Assembly (NCBI GenBank): GCA_051155775.1
Contig: DAXETV010000016.1
Location: 62,001-126,000, forward strand
Reading direction: 5' to 3'
DNA: 64,000 bases
From: CAYSCZ01 sp051155775
GTDB lineage: Bacteria; Bacteroidota; Bacteroidia; Cytophagales; Cyclobacteriaceae
Shown here: positions 18,258 through 26,950 of the stretch, in pieces
Layout of the letters: the number at the start of each line of letters is the position of its first letter
How positions within the stretch are numbered: position 1 is the stretch's first letter
Program-made: the position numbers and the translations under genes
Notes under the pieces: generated by a model
What the model was told of the DNA's origin: nothing
Seen by the model: the letters and a program-made list of their open reading frames with translations, nothing else
Database searches by the model: none

Positions 18258-18623
18258 CTATAGTCTTTGTGATTCAAATTTTGAAGATTTTATTGCTTCG
18301 TTGATTGAGGCATAGTTTATACTTAAGTGGGATGCGTGGTAAATACAAGAACCATTAACAATAACCAGTACCTGGGGTGATTGATGTTCTACATTGAACA
18401 TGTCGGCAATCTCATTGGATATCTTTCTATACCGGATCAAGTCAAGAAAATAAAGCTTGCAATCACCAATTTCATCAAAATTCCAGCCTCTTTCCAACCG
18501 GAATAGTGTGGTCGCACTGATAGAGCATCTCGTGCTATGCTTGTAAATAATAACTGGTTGATTGAAGGAACCATTTTTTAGTTCCTCCAATGTTTCATCT
18601 TTTTCAATATTAATCCAATTCAT
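18258..18623 (-). CDS. ytxJ: YtxJ-type bacillithiol-system redox protein
   Basis: A 121-residue thioredoxin-fold protein. The start is ATG 18623 (MNWINIEKDETLEEL); a longer frame would run into the upstream gene. The motif KHSTRCSISATTL carries the single active-site cysteine typical of YtxJ (TRCxxS), and SPQVLVIVNGSCIYHASH matches the cis-proline and last-strand region. YtxJ proteins are monothiol bacilliredoxin-like proteins found with bacillithiol synthesis in Bacillota and Bacteroidota, and remove bacillithiol from oxidised proteins. The gene starts eight bases after the stop of the basic repeat protein and is probably cotranscribed with it. Confidence 0.85.
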   Translation of the reverse strand: MNWINIEKDETLEELKNGSFNQPVIIYKHSTRCSISATTLFRLERGWNFDEIGDCKLYFLDLIRYRKISNEIADMFNVEHQSPQVLVIVNGSCIYHASHLSINYASINEAIKSSKFESQRL

Positions 18624-18630
18624 AGATCTC

Positions 18631-19635
18631 TTAATAGTACCAAATTTCTTTTTCTTTTTTATCAAACTTTGGTTTTTTAGGTTTGTCTGTAACAGCGTCA
18701 GGTTGTACTTTGTTTCCAAATGTTCTTGTCCAAAACAGGTGAAAGGATTTATATCCACTACTTATTTTGTCGGAGGATATCCTTTTACCTGTTAAATACG
18801 CAGCACTGGGGTGCATGGATTTGCCTTTTGTATTTCTTTTGGCCATTCCATCAAAAGAACTGAATGCTTTATTTCTCTTTTTGTAGTATTTATCAGGTTT
18901 TATAACCACTTCTTTTCCAATAAAATTAGCCTGCTTTCTTTGTTTTAAGTATTCATTGATCTTTGTGATTAAGCTAAATTCTACATCCACAACTTCTGAA
19001 TATGAAGTAATCTCTTCATTTCTCTTCTTATAATATTTATCTGTTTTGATTTCGATTCCGCTGCCCTTGTAATTGGCTTGCTTTCTTTGTGCCATGTATT
19101 CACGGAATTTTTCTATTAAACCGCCTTGTTTTATATTTCCCTGGTATCCGGAAGTAATATTGATGGGACGATTTTTCTGGTATTTTTTAAAATCTAAAGT
19201 GAATTGCTGTGATTGTGATATACTCCTGATATTGGGATCAGTTCGTCTGATCGTCCATCGACCTGATGCTGATCGTATATTTGGATCTATCCTTTTTATG
19301 GTCCACCTACCTGAGGCGGAACGAATACCCGGGTCTCTTAGCTTATTCCCCCAACCGGGCGATTGAGATCGTGGCTCCACATCTTTTAATCGCTTATTGA
19401 AGATGTTAATAATAGACCTGGTTTTAGGATCATACTTCTTAAAATTCCTTTTCTTGTCTGCCGTTGACTTTACTCCCCGGTCAAACAGGAAAAAAGGCTT
19501 CTTACTTTTTGATTTGACATTCTTTAATTTATTTCTGTCCTCTAGTAATTGGGCATCACTAATAAAAGGAAGTAATAGGAGAAAGAGGGATGCTAAAAAA
19601 TACTTTAATTTCAAAACAAAAATTGTTCTGTTCAC
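18631..19635 (-). CDS. Exported, highly basic protein with two internal repeat types
   Basis: I do not recognise this 334-residue protein. It has a signal peptide (cleavage near ISDAQ, residues 25-29) and a very lysine/arginine-rich mature chain. Two kinds of internal repeat are visible. A 16-residue unit, DPxIRSASGRWTIxRx, occurs at 101-116 and 117-132, with a partial third copy from 133. A 27-residue unit with core QRKQAN...IKxDKYYKKRN occurs at 180-206 and again at 229-255. The C-terminus ends EKEIWYY. The charge suggests binding to acidic polymer (polysaccharide, peptidoglycan or DNA) outside the cytoplasm. It sits between the E1 fusion gene and ytxJ. Confidence 0.75.
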   Translation of the reverse strand: MNRTIFVLKLKYFLASLFLLLLPFISDAQLLEDRNKLKNVKSKSKKPFFLFDRGVKSTADKKRNFKKYDPKTRSIINIFNKRLKDVEPRSQSPGWGNKLRDPGIRSASGRWTIKRIDPNIRSASGRWTIRRTDPNIRSISQSQQFTLDFKKYQKNRPINITSGYQGNIKQGGLIEKFREYMAQRKQANYKGSGIEIKTDKYYKKRNEEITSYSEVVDVEFSLITKINEYLKQRKQANFIGKEVVIKPDKYYKKRNKAFSSFDGMAKRNTKGKSMHPSAAYLTGKRISSDKISSGYKSFHLFWTRTFGNKVQPDAVTDKPKKPKFDKKEKEIWYY

Positions 19636-19659
19636 AAAACTAATGTTTTTAATTTCTCA

Positions 19660-21636
19660 TTAAAACGCAAGAAGTTCTTGCAACTTCATTTTGAAACGAT
19701 TTTTTGGTAAAAAGTTTTTTTCAAGCCCGGATGAGAAAGGTACGGGAGTATCAAGGCTGCCTACCCGAAATACAGGGGCATCCAATTGTGTAAAACAGTT
19801 CTCAGCTATCCATGAACCGATTTCTGCTCCAATTCCCCCTGTTAACGTATCTTCATGTAAAATAATCACCTTATTCGTTTTATTAATTGATTGTGTAATG
19901 GTTGATTTATCATAGGGCATTAAAGTTCTCAGGTCTATAATTTCTACGTTGGCATTAATTTCATTCACAATTTCTAATGCCCAATGGACACCCATGCCAT
20001 AAGTTATTACGGTAGCGTCTTCCCCTGATTGTTTTATTTCAGCTTTTCCGACTTCTAGCTGGTAATAATGATTTGGAATTTCTGCGCTGATTGATCTATA
20101 CAGCGCTTTATGCTCAAAAAATAAATAGGGGTTAGGATCTTCAATACATGCGTTAAGCAGTCCTTTTGCATCCAATGGATTGGATGGATATACAATTTTT
20201 AACCCGGGTATATGAAAAAACCACGCTTCATTTGATTGAGAATGAAAAGGTCCGGCGCCTACCCCGGCTCCTGTAGGCATTCTTATAACCACGTCTGCAT
20301 TTTGGCCCCATCTATAATGTGTTTTTGCCAGGTTATTTGCAACCTGATTAAATCCGCAGGTTACAAAATCAGCAAATTGCATTTCTACAATTGATTTTAT
20401 TCCTTTAATTGAAAGGCCAAGGGTGGTTCCAATAATAGCAGATTCACAAATTGGTGTATTTCTTATTCTAGATTTCCCAAAAATTTCATGAAACCCTTCT
20501 GTTACTTTAAATACTCCGCCATACTCCGCTATATCCTGCCCCATGATGATGAGTTCAGGGAAGTGTTCTAATGATTCTTTTAAGCCGTCTGAAATGGCAT
20601 CGACAAATCTTTTTTTCGTGGTATTTTCGAAATCAAGATCATAATTTTTAGGGTGATAGGGATAAAAGAGATCTCTTTCTTCTTCATCCTGATTAGCAAT
20701 AAGGTCTTTTTCATTAAATGCACCATCTACTGCTCTATTGATATTTGCTTTTATATTCCCTTTAATTTGTCTTTTATTTTCATCATTTAAGATCTTCTCA
20801 TCTTCCAGGAAAGCTTCAAAATTTTTAATAGGATCTTTTCCTGCCCAATAGTTCATTAATTCAATGGGAACATATTTCGTGCCGGAGGCTTCTTCATGAC
20901 CTCTCATACGGAATGTATTGGCCTCAACTAAAAAAGGCCTCGGATTTTTTCTTATTTCTTTGGCTATTTTTCTAATGGAATGGTATACCTCTAGCAAATT
21001 ATTTCCGTCAATGCTTTCTGTTTCTATTCCATAACCAGGACCTTTATGAACAAAAGACTCAATGGTAAACTGCTCATGACTGGGAGTAGAAAGCCCGTAA
21101 CCATTATTCTCTATAAGAAAGATAACCGGCAACTGCCAAACACTGGCTACATTAATAGCCTCATGAAAGTCACCTTCACTAGTACCTCCATCCCCACTAA
21201 ATACCAGGGTTACCTTTGCTTCACTCTTCAATTTAGACGCCAGTGCAATGCCGTCTGCAACACCGGTTTGCGCACCAAGATGAGAGATCATACCAACAAT
21301 ATGATGTTCCTTACTACCGAAATGAAAAGATCGATCCCTTCCTTTGGTAAACCCAGATTTTTTCCCCTGAAATTGAGCGAATAGTTTTTCATAATTAATG
21401 TTTCTGGTAGTAAACACCCCAAGGTTCCTATGCATTGTTAGGATATATTCATCCTGGTCCAATGCCAATGCAGAACCTACGGAAATAGCTTCTTGTCCTA
21501 TGCCAGAGAACCATTTGCTAATTTTTCCCTGGCGTAACAAGATCAACATTTTTTCTTCAATCAGGCGAGGTCTTAGCAAATAATCATAAAATGATAATAG
21601 CTGCTGATCTGTTAAATCACCTTTAATAAAGTCCAT
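19660..21636 (-). CDS. Fused alpha/beta 2-oxoacid dehydrogenase E1
   Basis: 658 residues joining the two E1 subunits that are separate in most bacteria. The alpha part (about 1-320) holds the thiamine-diphosphate motif, from GDG at 148 to NN at 177-178 (GDGGTSEGDFHEAINV, ENNGYG). The beta part (about 335-658) starts KKRFVDAISDGLKES and contains IMGQDIAEYGGVFKVTEGF and GAGVGAGPFHSQSNEAWF. This arrangement resembles branched-chain 2-oxoacid (2-oxoisovalerate) or acetoin/pyruvate-type E1. The reaction is oxidative decarboxylation with acyl transfer to a lipoyl E2. No dedicated E2 lies next to it. Substrate is inferred as branched-chain oxoacids. A divergent promoter region of 71 bp separates it from the M16 peptidase. 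Confidence 0.9.
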   Translation of the reverse strand: MDFIKGDLTDQQLLSFYDYLLRPRLIEEKMLILLRQGKISKWFSGIGQEAISVGSALALDQDEYILTMHRNLGVFTTRNINYEKLFAQFQGKKSGFTKGRDRSFHFGSKEHHIVGMISHLGAQTGVADGIALASKLKSEAKVTLVFSGDGGTSEGDFHEAINVASVWQLPVIFLIENNGYGLSTPSHEQFTIESFVHKGPGYGIETESIDGNNLLEVYHSIRKIAKEIRKNPRPFLVEANTFRMRGHEEASGTKYVPIELMNYWAGKDPIKNFEAFLEDEKILNDENKRQIKGNIKANINRAVDGAFNEKDLIANQDEEERDLFYPYHPKNYDLDFENTTKKRFVDAISDGLKESLEHFPELIIMGQDIAEYGGVFKVTEGFHEIFGKSRIRNTPICESAIIGTTLGLSIKGIKSIVEMQFADFVTCGFNQVANNLAKTHYRWGQNADVVIRMPTGAGVGAGPFHSQSNEAWFFHIPGLKIVYPSNPLDAKGLLNACIEDPNPYLFFEHKALYRSISAEIPNHYYQLEVGKAEIKQSGEDATVITYGMGVHWALEIVNEINANVEIIDLRTLMPYDKSTITQSINKTNKVIILHEDTLTGGIGAEIGSWIAENCFTQLDAPVFRVGSLDTPVPFSSGLEKNFLPKNRFKMKLQELLAF

Positions 21637-21692
21637 ATCTCATTAAAAAATACAAATCTATACTTTCTCAAGCCATAGATATGAAAATACAG

Positions 21693-21700
21693 TACATTTG
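21693..21700 (+). promoter_or_regulatory. Candidate Bacteroidota -7 element (TACATTTG)
   Basis: TACATTTG matches the Bacteroidota -7 consensus TAnnTTTG and ends seven bases before the ATG of the M16 peptidase at 21708. If used, the mRNA would be almost leaderless. I see no TTG at the usual -33 distance, so this is only a candidate. Confidence 0.35.
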
Positions 21701-21707
21701 ATGTTTT

Positions 21708-22949
21708 ATGATAGCTTATCAACAACATTTTCTTGATAATGGGTTGGAAATTATTATCCATGAAGATCATACCAGTCAGGTGGCTGTTATCAATCTTCTT
21801 TATAAAGTTGGCTCAAGAGATGAAAGTCCAGATAAAACTGGATTTGCCCATTTATTTGAGCATTTAATGTTTGGAGGGTCGTTAAATGTTGAATCTTTTG
21901 ATAATGAACTCCAAAAGGTTGGGGGAGAGAATAATGCTTTTACCACACCGGATTTTACCAATTATTATATCTCATTGCCGTCAAATAACCTTGAAACCGC
22001 TTTTTGGTTAGAATCTGATCGCATGAATAGTCTTTCTTTTAAGGCAGATGTACTTGAGACCCAGCGTAACGTGGTTATAGAAGAGTTCAAGCAAAGGTAT
22101 TTGAACCAGCCTTATGGTGATTATTGGTTGTTAATGAGGCCATTGGCTTATAAAAAACATTCTTACAGGTGGCCAACAATTGGTAAGTCAGTAGAACACA
22201 TAGAAAAATTCACATTACAGGATGTCAAAGACTTTTTTTATACACACTATACCCCTGATAATGCTATTTTATCTGTAGCAGGAGATGTGAATCCAGATGA
22301 AATCATCAGGCTGGCTGAAAAATATTTTGGGCCAATTGAAAGTGCTAAGCATAGTGTAAATGGAATCCCGGTAGAGCCCATACAACAATCCCCCCGAGAA
22401 GATGAGGTGACAAGGGAGGTGCCTTATGAGGCAATTTATAAATGTTTTCATATGCCCGCACGCACCGACCCAAGGTATTACCCGGTTGATATTCTTTCGG
22501 ATGTATTAGGCAGGGGAAGGTCTTCGCTGCTTTATGAAAATCTAGTGAAAAAAGATCAAATATTTCATGACATTCAATGTTTTCAGACCGGATCTGTTGA
22601 TCCTGGATTATTGGTAATATCAGGGAAATTAAATCATGGAGTTTCTCTGGAAAAAGCTAACCAAGCTATAGAAAGTATTACAGAGCAAGTAAAATCAGGT
22701 GAAATTTCTGAAAGAGTTTTAGAAAAAGTTAAGAATCAAGTCATCGCTCATAAAGCGTTTTCTGATATTGAATTATTGAACCGTGCATTGAACCTGGCTT
22801 TTTGCAGTTTTTTGGGAAATATTGATAATGTAAATCAAGAATTGGAAATATTTGAGAAAGTAACCTTGTCAGATGTTGTCAATCAGGCCAATACTATTTT
22901 GGATATAAATAATTCTTCCGCTTTATTTTACAGATATAATAAATCATGA
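21708..22949 (+). CDS. M16-family zinc metallopeptidase
   Basis: 413 residues, the length of a single M16B subunit. The inverted zinc motif HxxEH is intact in AHLFEHLMFGGS near residue 48, and the downstream glutamate is in NVVIEEFKQRY. The C-terminal half has the second M16 domain with the FHMPARTDPRYYPVDIL block. Bacterial M16B proteases are often encoded as active/inactive pairs; no partner gene is present here, so it may act as a homodimer. No signal peptide is visible, suggesting a cytoplasmic location. Its stop overlaps the ispF start by four bases (ATGA). Confidence 0.92.
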   Translation: MIAYQQHFLDNGLEIIIHEDHTSQVAVINLLYKVGSRDESPDKTGFAHLFEHLMFGGSLNVESFDNELQKVGGENNAFTTPDFTNYYISLPSNNLETAFWLESDRMNSLSFKADVLETQRNVVIEEFKQRYLNQPYGDYWLLMRPLAYKKHSYRWPTIGKSVEHIEKFTLQDVKDFFYTHYTPDNAILSVAGDVNPDEIIRLAEKYFGPIESAKHSVNGIPVEPIQQSPREDEVTREVPYEAIYKCFHMPARTDPRYYPVDILSDVLGRGRSSLLYENLVKKDQIFHDIQCFQTGSVDPGLLVISGKLNHGVSLEKANQAIESITEQVKSGEISERVLEKVKNQVIAHKAFSDIELLNRALNLAFCSFLGNIDNVNQELEIFEKVTLSDVVNQANTILDINNSSALFYRYNKS

Positions 22950-23443
22950 CTCCTGGAAATTTTAGAATAGGCTATGGGTATGATGTTCATAGGTTGGAAG
23001 CAGGTGCAGATTTCTGGCTTGGTGGTATTAAAATAGATCATATAGCCGGAGCAGTTGGCCATTCAGATGCTGATGTGCTTATTCATGTAATATGTGATGC
23101 GATATTGGGGGCTGCTAATATGCGCGATATTGGTTATCATTTTTCAGACCAGGATCCGAAATATAAAGGTATCGACAGTAAGTTGCTCTTAATGGAAGTC
23201 TGTAAGATGATGCGCATTGAAAATTATGAAATCATTAATATAGATACCACCATATGTCTTCAAAAACCGAAGATCAATACTCACATTCCCGAAATGAAAA
23301 AATGTTTATCATCGGTAATGTCAATTGATGAATCCAGGATATCTGTAAAAGCCACTACAACGGAAAAATTAGGGTTTGTAGGTACGGAAGAAGGCGTTTC
23401 AGCGCATGCAACAGTCTTGCTTTACAAAAATGAGCAATCTTAA
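22946..23443 (+). CDS. ispF: 2-C-methyl-D-erythritol 2,4-cyclodiphosphate synthase
   Basis: Makes the cyclic diphosphate intermediate of the non-mevalonate isoprenoid pathway. The 165-residue length is normal. The zinc site GYGYDVHRL supplies Asp and His, and GHSDADVLIHVICDAILGAA supplies the other His and the substrate loop. The block KLGFVGTEEGVSAHATVLL is the standard C-terminus. ATGA overlap with the M16 peptidase gene and a 14-base overlap with mnmD indicate one transcript. No other MEP-pathway gene is in the window. Confidence 0.96.
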   Translation: MTPGNFRIGYGYDVHRLEAGADFWLGGIKIDHIAGAVGHSDADVLIHVICDAILGAANMRDIGYHFSDQDPKYKGIDSKLLLMEVCKMMRIENYEIINIDTTICLQKPKINTHIPEMKKCLSSVMSIDESRISVKATTTEKLGFVGTEEGVSAHATVLLYKNEQS

Positions 23444-24101
23444 AATCATCGATACCGGAGATGGTTCACCTACTTTACTGAACCCGACAATCAATGAAAC
23501 CTATCACTCACGAAGTGGCGCGCTTCAGGAATCGGTGTATGTTTTCATGGATCAGGGACTAAAGCATTATTATCTTCAAAAAGCATTAGAAAATATCAGG
23601 GTATTTGAGGTTGGATATGGAACCGGCCTTAATGCAGCACTGGTTTTCAATTATGCACTAAACCAAAAAATTTATATTGAATATCAAGCGATCGATAACA
23701 GGCCTTTAACCAGTGACATATTTAATCTATTTAGCTATGGTGAGCCATCCTTTACTAATAACTTATTAAAAATCAATAAGTTGGATTGGGATCGAGCAAT
23801 AACTTTAAATAAATTTTTCAGCATAAATAAAGTCAACAACACATTGGAAAACTTTACGCCATCCATCGATTATTTTGATATTGTTTTTTTTGATGCATTT
23901 GCCCCAAATAAGCAACCCGAAATGTGGTCTGTAGAAATGCTTCAGAAGTGTTTTGAGATGTTGAAGACCCATGGCATATGGATCACTTACAGTTGCACAG
24001 GCCAATTAAAAAGGAACCTTAAAAAACTAGGGTTTGAGGTTGAGATAATTCCTGGCCCACCCGGCAAGCGTGAGATAACAAGAGCAATAAAAAACGCATA
24101 A
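23430..24101 (+). CDS. mnmD: tRNA 5-methylaminomethyl-2-thiouridine(34) methyltransferase MnmD
   Basis: Stand-alone methyltransferase domain corresponding to the N-terminal half of MnmC. The start is ATG 23430 (MSNLKIIDTGDGSPTLLNP), which overlaps ispF by 14 bases; the ATG 24 bases upstream lies deeper inside ispF. The SAM-binding motif is FEVGYGTGLNAALVF near residue 60, and the acidic catalytic block is DIVFFDAFAPNKQPEMW. The C-terminus IIPGPPGKREITRA is typical. It converts nm5s2U to mnm5s2U in the wobble position of certain tRNAs. The FAD-dependent MnmC C-terminal half is absent, as in other stand-alone MnmD proteins. Confidence 0.92.
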   Translation: MSNLKIIDTGDGSPTLLNPTINETYHSRSGALQESVYVFMDQGLKHYYLQKALENIRVFEVGYGTGLNAALVFNYALNQKIYIEYQAIDNRPLTSDIFNLFSYGEPSFTNNLLKINKLDWDRAITLNKFFSINKVNNTLENFTPSIDYFDIVFFDAFAPNKQPEMWSVEMLQKCFEMLKTHGIWITYSCTGQLKRNLKKLGFEVEIIPGPPGKREITRAIKNA

Positions 24102-24137
24102 CCGCATAGGCAATTTTTTATAAATTATTTTAAAGTC

Positions 24138-24145
24138 TAAATTTG
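24138..24145 (+). promoter_or_regulatory. Candidate -7 element of the sucA-sucB-lpd operon (TAAATTTG)
   Basis: TAAATTTG is an exact match to the Bacteroidota -7 consensus TAnnTTTG and lies 25 bases before the sucA ATG at 24171, a reasonable leader length. A clear TTG -33 element is not visible at the expected spacing. Confidence 0.4.
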
Positions 24146-24170
24146 AAAAGACAACCACTATAAATTGATA

Positions 24171-26891
24171 ATGGATAAATATTCATACATTTCTAATGCT
24201 GATAACAGCTACATCGACGGTCTTTATCAATCTTATAAAAATGATCCGGCATCAGTCGATGAATCATGGCAAAAGTTTTTCGAAGGCTTTGAATTTTCAC
24301 TGGAACATGGAGACAATGGAGCGGTAACTGTTGAAGCTTCTGTTTCTGCTAAGGAAACATCAGTCAGGGACCTTATTTATGCCTACAGATCCAGGGGTCA
24401 TTTGAAGTCAGATACTAATCCGGTTCGTCCAAGAAGAAAACATAATGCGAGGTTAGACCATACGGAATTTGGCCTCACAGATGATGATCTCGATCAAAAA
24501 TTTGAAATTTCCAGAGAAATTGGATTGGAGAATGCCACACTTAGGGAGATCATCGGTCGATTAAAAAAAATGTATCTCGGCTCCATTGGGTTTGAATATA
24601 TGCACATGCGTGATCCAGCTATTATCGACTGGTTTAAAGACAAATGTGAAAAGGATGGAGGGGATTTTCAACCTTCACTGACTGATAAAAGGAGGATACT
24701 ATCAAAACTTAGTGAGGCCGTTGTTTTTGAAAATTTCTTACACACAAAATTTTTAGGACAAAAAAGATTTTCGCTGGAAGGAGGAGAGAATACAATTCCT
24801 TTTTTGGATAAAGTAATAAACAGGGCTGCTGAGTTTGATGTAGAGGAAGTAGTCATTGGCATGGCTCACAGAGGAAGGTTAAATGTACTGGCAAATATCA
24901 TGGGTAAGACCTATGAAGAAATATTTAGTGAATTTGAGGGCAATACCGACCCTGACCTCACAATGGGTGATGGGGATGTAAAATATCACCTTGGATATTC
25001 CAGTTACATCGAGACCCTCTCCAAGAAGAATGTATACGTTAAGTTGGCGCCGAACCCTTCACATCTGGAAGCTGTAAACCCGGTGGTGTTGGGTTACACA
25101 AGAGCACAAATTGATGATGAATACAAAGGTGATTTGAAGAAAGCAATACCCGTACTCATTCATGGGGATGCTGCTATTGCCGGACAGGGTATCGTTTATG
25201 AGATTGTCCAGATGTCAAGGTTGAATGGTTATACTACAGGGGGGACCATTCATTTCGTAATCAATAACCAGGTGGGTTTTACCACTGACTATGATGACGC
25301 AAGGTCAAGTATTTACTGTACCGACCTGGCTAAGATTATTGACGCACCTATTCTTCACATCAATGGGGATGATACTGAATCTATAAATTTTGCAGCCAAT
25401 CTTGCCGTGGAATACAGACAAAAATTTGGCAGGGATATATTTATTGACCTGCTTGGTTATAGAAGACATGGACATAATGAAAGTGATGAGCCTAAATTTA
25501 CACAGCCTAAGCTTTATAATCTAATAGCCAAGCATCCTAATCCAAGGGAAATTTATGTGAAGAAGCTTATTGAACGTGGTGATGTAGACAAAGAGGTGGC
25601 CAACAGGCTTGATAAAGAATTCAAAAGCCAACTCCAGGATAGATTAAATGAGGTAAAACAGAATCCATTGCCTTATAAATCACAAAAGATTGAGGAGGAA
25701 TGGCACCATTTAAGAAAATCCATACCTGAGGATTTTGATCAATCGCCTGAAACCAGTATTCCGGAAGACATTGTGACCAAGGTGGGTAACGCGCTTACCA
25801 CACTACCTGAAGGTTTTAAACCTTTGAGGCAAATCGAAAAATTAATAAAAGAACGCAAGACAAATTTTTTTGAAAAGGAAATACTTAACTGGGCTGATGC
25901 GGAATTACTTGCTTATGGCTCATTGCTGTGCGAGAAAAAGATCGTTAGAATGTCTGGTCAGGATGTTAAAAGAGGTACTTTTTCCCATAGGCATTCTTAT
26001 GTGTTTGATGCAAATACCAATGACCCATACTGTAACCTTGACCACATTAAGGAGGATCAGTATAAATTTAAAATATTTAATTCCCTTTTATCTGAATTCG
26101 GGGTATTAGGCTTTGAATATGGTTATGCTATGGCTACTCCAAATGCACTAATTGTATGGGAGGCGCAATTTGGTGACTTTGCCAATGGGGCACAGGTATT
26201 AATTGACCAGTTTATTGCCAGTGCTGAAAGTAAATGGCAACGTATGAACGGTTTGGTCGTTTTGTTACCCCATGGATATGAAGGTCAGGGGCCGGAGCAT
26301 TCTAATGCCAGGCCTGAAAGGTTTTTACAGTTGGCGGCAGAGGAAAATATGATTGTAGTCAACCTGACACAACCCTCAAATTTGTTTCATCTGATGAGAA
26401 GACAGGTAACCTGGGATTTTAGAAAGCCATGTATTGTATTCTCTCCTAAATCTTTATTAAGACATCCAAAAGTGGTTTCGCCTATCTCAGAATTCACAAA
26501 AGGCGGATTTAAAGAAATAATAGGGGATGATTATGTGACCAATAAAAACGTAACCAGGGTTCTTCTTTGTTCGGGGAAAGTATATTTTGATCTTTACGAA
26601 GAGCAACGAAAACGTAAGACCAGGGAAGTAGCCGTTATCAGGATTGAGCAGTTATTTCCTTTCCCTAGAAAGCAATTTGATAATATATTGAAGAAGTACA
26701 AAGACCCTGAGATATATTGGGTACAGGAGGAGCCAAAAAACATGGGTTATTGGTCATACATTAACAGGATCATTGAAGATATTGATATCAAACCGGTAAC
26801 AAGAAAAGCTAGTGCTTCTCCGGCAACGGGCTACCTTAAAGTTCACAAGAAAGAACAAGAAGAGATTGTTAAGTCAGCCTTTGAAAATTAA
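24171..26891 (+). CDS. sucA: 2-oxoglutarate dehydrogenase E1 component
   Basis: Thiamine-diphosphate enzyme of the TCA cycle. I use ATG 24171 (MDKYSYISNADNSYIDGLYQ); an upstream in-frame TTG adds two residues. The N-terminal segment with the DESWQKFFEGFE motif is that used for binding E2. HRGRLNVLANIMGK, the HGDAAIAGQGIVYE block and the ThDP-binding GDDTE...NFAANLAVEYRQKF region follow, then GYRRHGHNESDEP. The C-terminal transketolase-like part contains GQDVKRGTFSHRHS and the LPHGYEGQGPEHSNARPERF loop. About 906 residues is normal. It heads the operon sucA-sucB-lpd, which encodes the complete complex. Confidence 0.97.
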   Translation: MDKYSYISNADNSYIDGLYQSYKNDPASVDESWQKFFEGFEFSLEHGDNGAVTVEASVSAKETSVRDLIYAYRSRGHLKSDTNPVRPRRKHNARLDHTEFGLTDDDLDQKFEISREIGLENATLREIIGRLKKMYLGSIGFEYMHMRDPAIIDWFKDKCEKDGGDFQPSLTDKRRILSKLSEAVVFENFLHTKFLGQKRFSLEGGENTIPFLDKVINRAAEFDVEEVVIGMAHRGRLNVLANIMGKTYEEIFSEFEGNTDPDLTMGDGDVKYHLGYSSYIETLSKKNVYVKLAPNPSHLEAVNPVVLGYTRAQIDDEYKGDLKKAIPVLIHGDAAIAGQGIVYEIVQMSRLNGYTTGGTIHFVINNQVGFTTDYDDARSSIYCTDLAKIIDAPILHINGDDTESINFAANLAVEYRQKFGRDIFIDLLGYRRHGHNESDEPKFTQPKLYNLIAKHPNPREIYVKKLIERGDVDKEVANRLDKEFKSQLQDRLNEVKQNPLPYKSQKIEEEWHHLRKSIPEDFDQSPETSIPEDIVTKVGNALTTLPEGFKPLRQIEKLIKERKTNFFEKEILNWADAELLAYGSLLCEKKIVRMSGQDVKRGTFSHRHSYVFDANTNDPYCNLDHIKEDQYKFKIFNSLLSEFGVLGFEYGYAMATPNALIVWEAQFGDFANGAQVLIDQFIASAESKWQRMNGLVVLLPHGYEGQGPEHSNARPERFLQLAAEENMIVVNLTQPSNLFHLMRRQVTWDFRKPCIVFSPKSLLRHPKVVSPISEFTKGGFKEIIGDDYVTNKNVTRVLLCSGKVYFDLYEEQRKRKTREVAVIRIEQLFPFPRKQFDNILKKYKDPEIYWVQEEPKNMGYWSYINRIIEDIDIKPVTRKASASPATGYLKVHKKEQEEIVKSAFEN

Positions 26892-26950
26892 TATTTAAAT
26901 AAAACCAAATAAAACTAAAAAGATAATATTAGTATCTTAAAATTATAGCC

